Assembly (NCBI GenBank): GCA_029204225.1
Contig: CM055100.1
Coordinates: forward strand, 65,877,812 to 65,941,811
Origin: Diphasiastrum complanatum
Taxonomy: Eukaryota > Streptophyta > Lycopodiopsida > Lycopodiales > Lycopodiaceae
Reading direction: 5' to 3'
Length of the DNA: 64,000 bases
The translations under genes were made by a program, and so were the position numbers. Each line of letters starts with the position of its first letter. The stretch's first letter is position 1. Under the pieces are notes generated by a model. That model was given only the letters and a program-made list of their open reading frames with translations. It did not search any database and was not told where the DNA came from. Positions 63,376-64,000 of this stretch are shown here, in pieces.

Positions 63376-64000
63376 ATGCTTCTTGAACAAGTCCTTTCCC
63401 AATGCTTTGGTGAAAATATTAGCTACACATTCTCTTGAGGACACATGTTGAAGCTCCACCTCCTTTGCAAGTTAACCTTAATATGCTTGCTCCTAGCATG
63501 AAAGATAGGATTGGTTGCCAACCTTTGGGCTAATTGATTGTCACAAAAGATGATTGGGCTCTCTGAAAAGTCCAGCAAGTGAAGATCCTTGATCATCCTC
63601 TTGATCCATACCATCTCCTTTGTGCAATGTGTAAGAGCTTTGTACTCGGCCTCACTAGATGACAATGAGATAGTGGCTTGTTTCTTCGACATCCATGATA
63701 TAGCTCCATCACCTATGAAAATACAATGAGCACTAATGGATTTCCTATCCATTACATATCCAGCATAGTCCGAATCTAAAAATCCGAAAAGATTAGATGA
63801 TGATTCTTCATACAAAATGCCAAAATCTCAAGATCCAATGATGTACCTCAAAACTTGCTTTTCTAGCTTCCAATGCTCCTCACTAGGATCTTGCATGAAT
63901 TGACTCAATCTTCCAACACAATAGCTTAGATTTGGTCTAGTAATGGTTAGATAGATGAGTAAACCAACTAGCTTTCTATAGAGAGTAATGTCCTTGAAGG
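63375..64000 (-). pseudogene. Copia family D RT end and RNase H, minus strand, joined upstream of the RT start
   Basis: Entering from the right edge: LYRKLVGLLIYLTITRPNLSYCVGRLSQFMQ, a stop near 63,830, FLDSDYAGYVMDRKS, SLSSSEAEYKALTH, IFCDNQLAQRLATNP, SKHIKV, then after a frame change RECVANIFTKALGKDLFKKHR. The next residues are TQIEGLDYEDTF, the start of RT. RNase H therefore precedes RT on the strand, the reverse of the normal order. Confidence 0.85.

Overview
This window is nuclear DNA from a land plant. It holds two protein-coding host genes with ordinary GT-AG (and two likely GC-AG) introns, set in about 45 kb of decayed LTR retrotransposons, small foldback elements and very long dinucleotide repeats. 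Two genes in 64 kb, introns of 2-3 kb carrying insertions, and stacked Ty1/copia and Ty3/gypsy remnants suggest a large, repeat-rich plant genome. I cannot fix the clade from sequence alone. No organellar, bacterial or rRNA/tRNA genes are visible.

Layout. 1-14,659 (+): the 3' part of the gene for the U3 snoRNP/SSU-processome HEAT-repeat protein UTP10/HEATR1. Sixteen exons chain in phase over 3,600 nt (1,199 codons plus stop); the 5' part lies outside the window. Its introns carry a miniature LTR element (2,219-3,180, 5-bp target duplication GATAC) and a probable 1.07-kb insertion (8,542-9,609). 14,660-31,626: intergenic and retroelement DNA. It includes an LTR of 'family A', a broken ~1,000-residue reading frame of unknown function (21,083 to 17,855, minus), a minisatellite, and a Ty3/gypsy pol gene whose integrase is on the plus strand while reverse transcriptase/RNase H are on the minus strand. 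31,627-37,429 (+): a complete two-LTR copia insertion with a 5-bp duplication CTACT, no visible gag, and a long (CT)n tract inside each LTR. 37,430-45,800: a tandem duplication with a perfect palindrome, a second copia element (39.6-42.8 kb), a copia gag on the minus strand, and two more family A LTR copies. 46-53 kb: the second host gene, a GRAS transcription factor recognisable as NSP1 (49,693-51,928, two exons), flanked by short foldback elements. 53.5-64 kb: scrambled copia pieces plus one gypsy reverse-transcriptase fragment.

How the parts relate. UTP10 is a housekeeping ribosome-biogenesis gene. NSP1 is a regulator of symbiosis signalling and strigolactone synthesis. They are unrelated in function and separated by about 34 kb of transposons. 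The most unusual host-gene feature is upstream of NSP1: its leader, including the start codon and first codons, is repeated about seven times in a degenerate tandem array, leaving decoy upstream start codons. The proximal promoter also carries a 43-bp duplication next to a TATA box. Among the transposons, a recurrent feature is pol genes split so that integrase and reverse transcriptase lie on opposite strands, and one copia copy in which RNase H precedes reverse transcriptase (circularly permuted).
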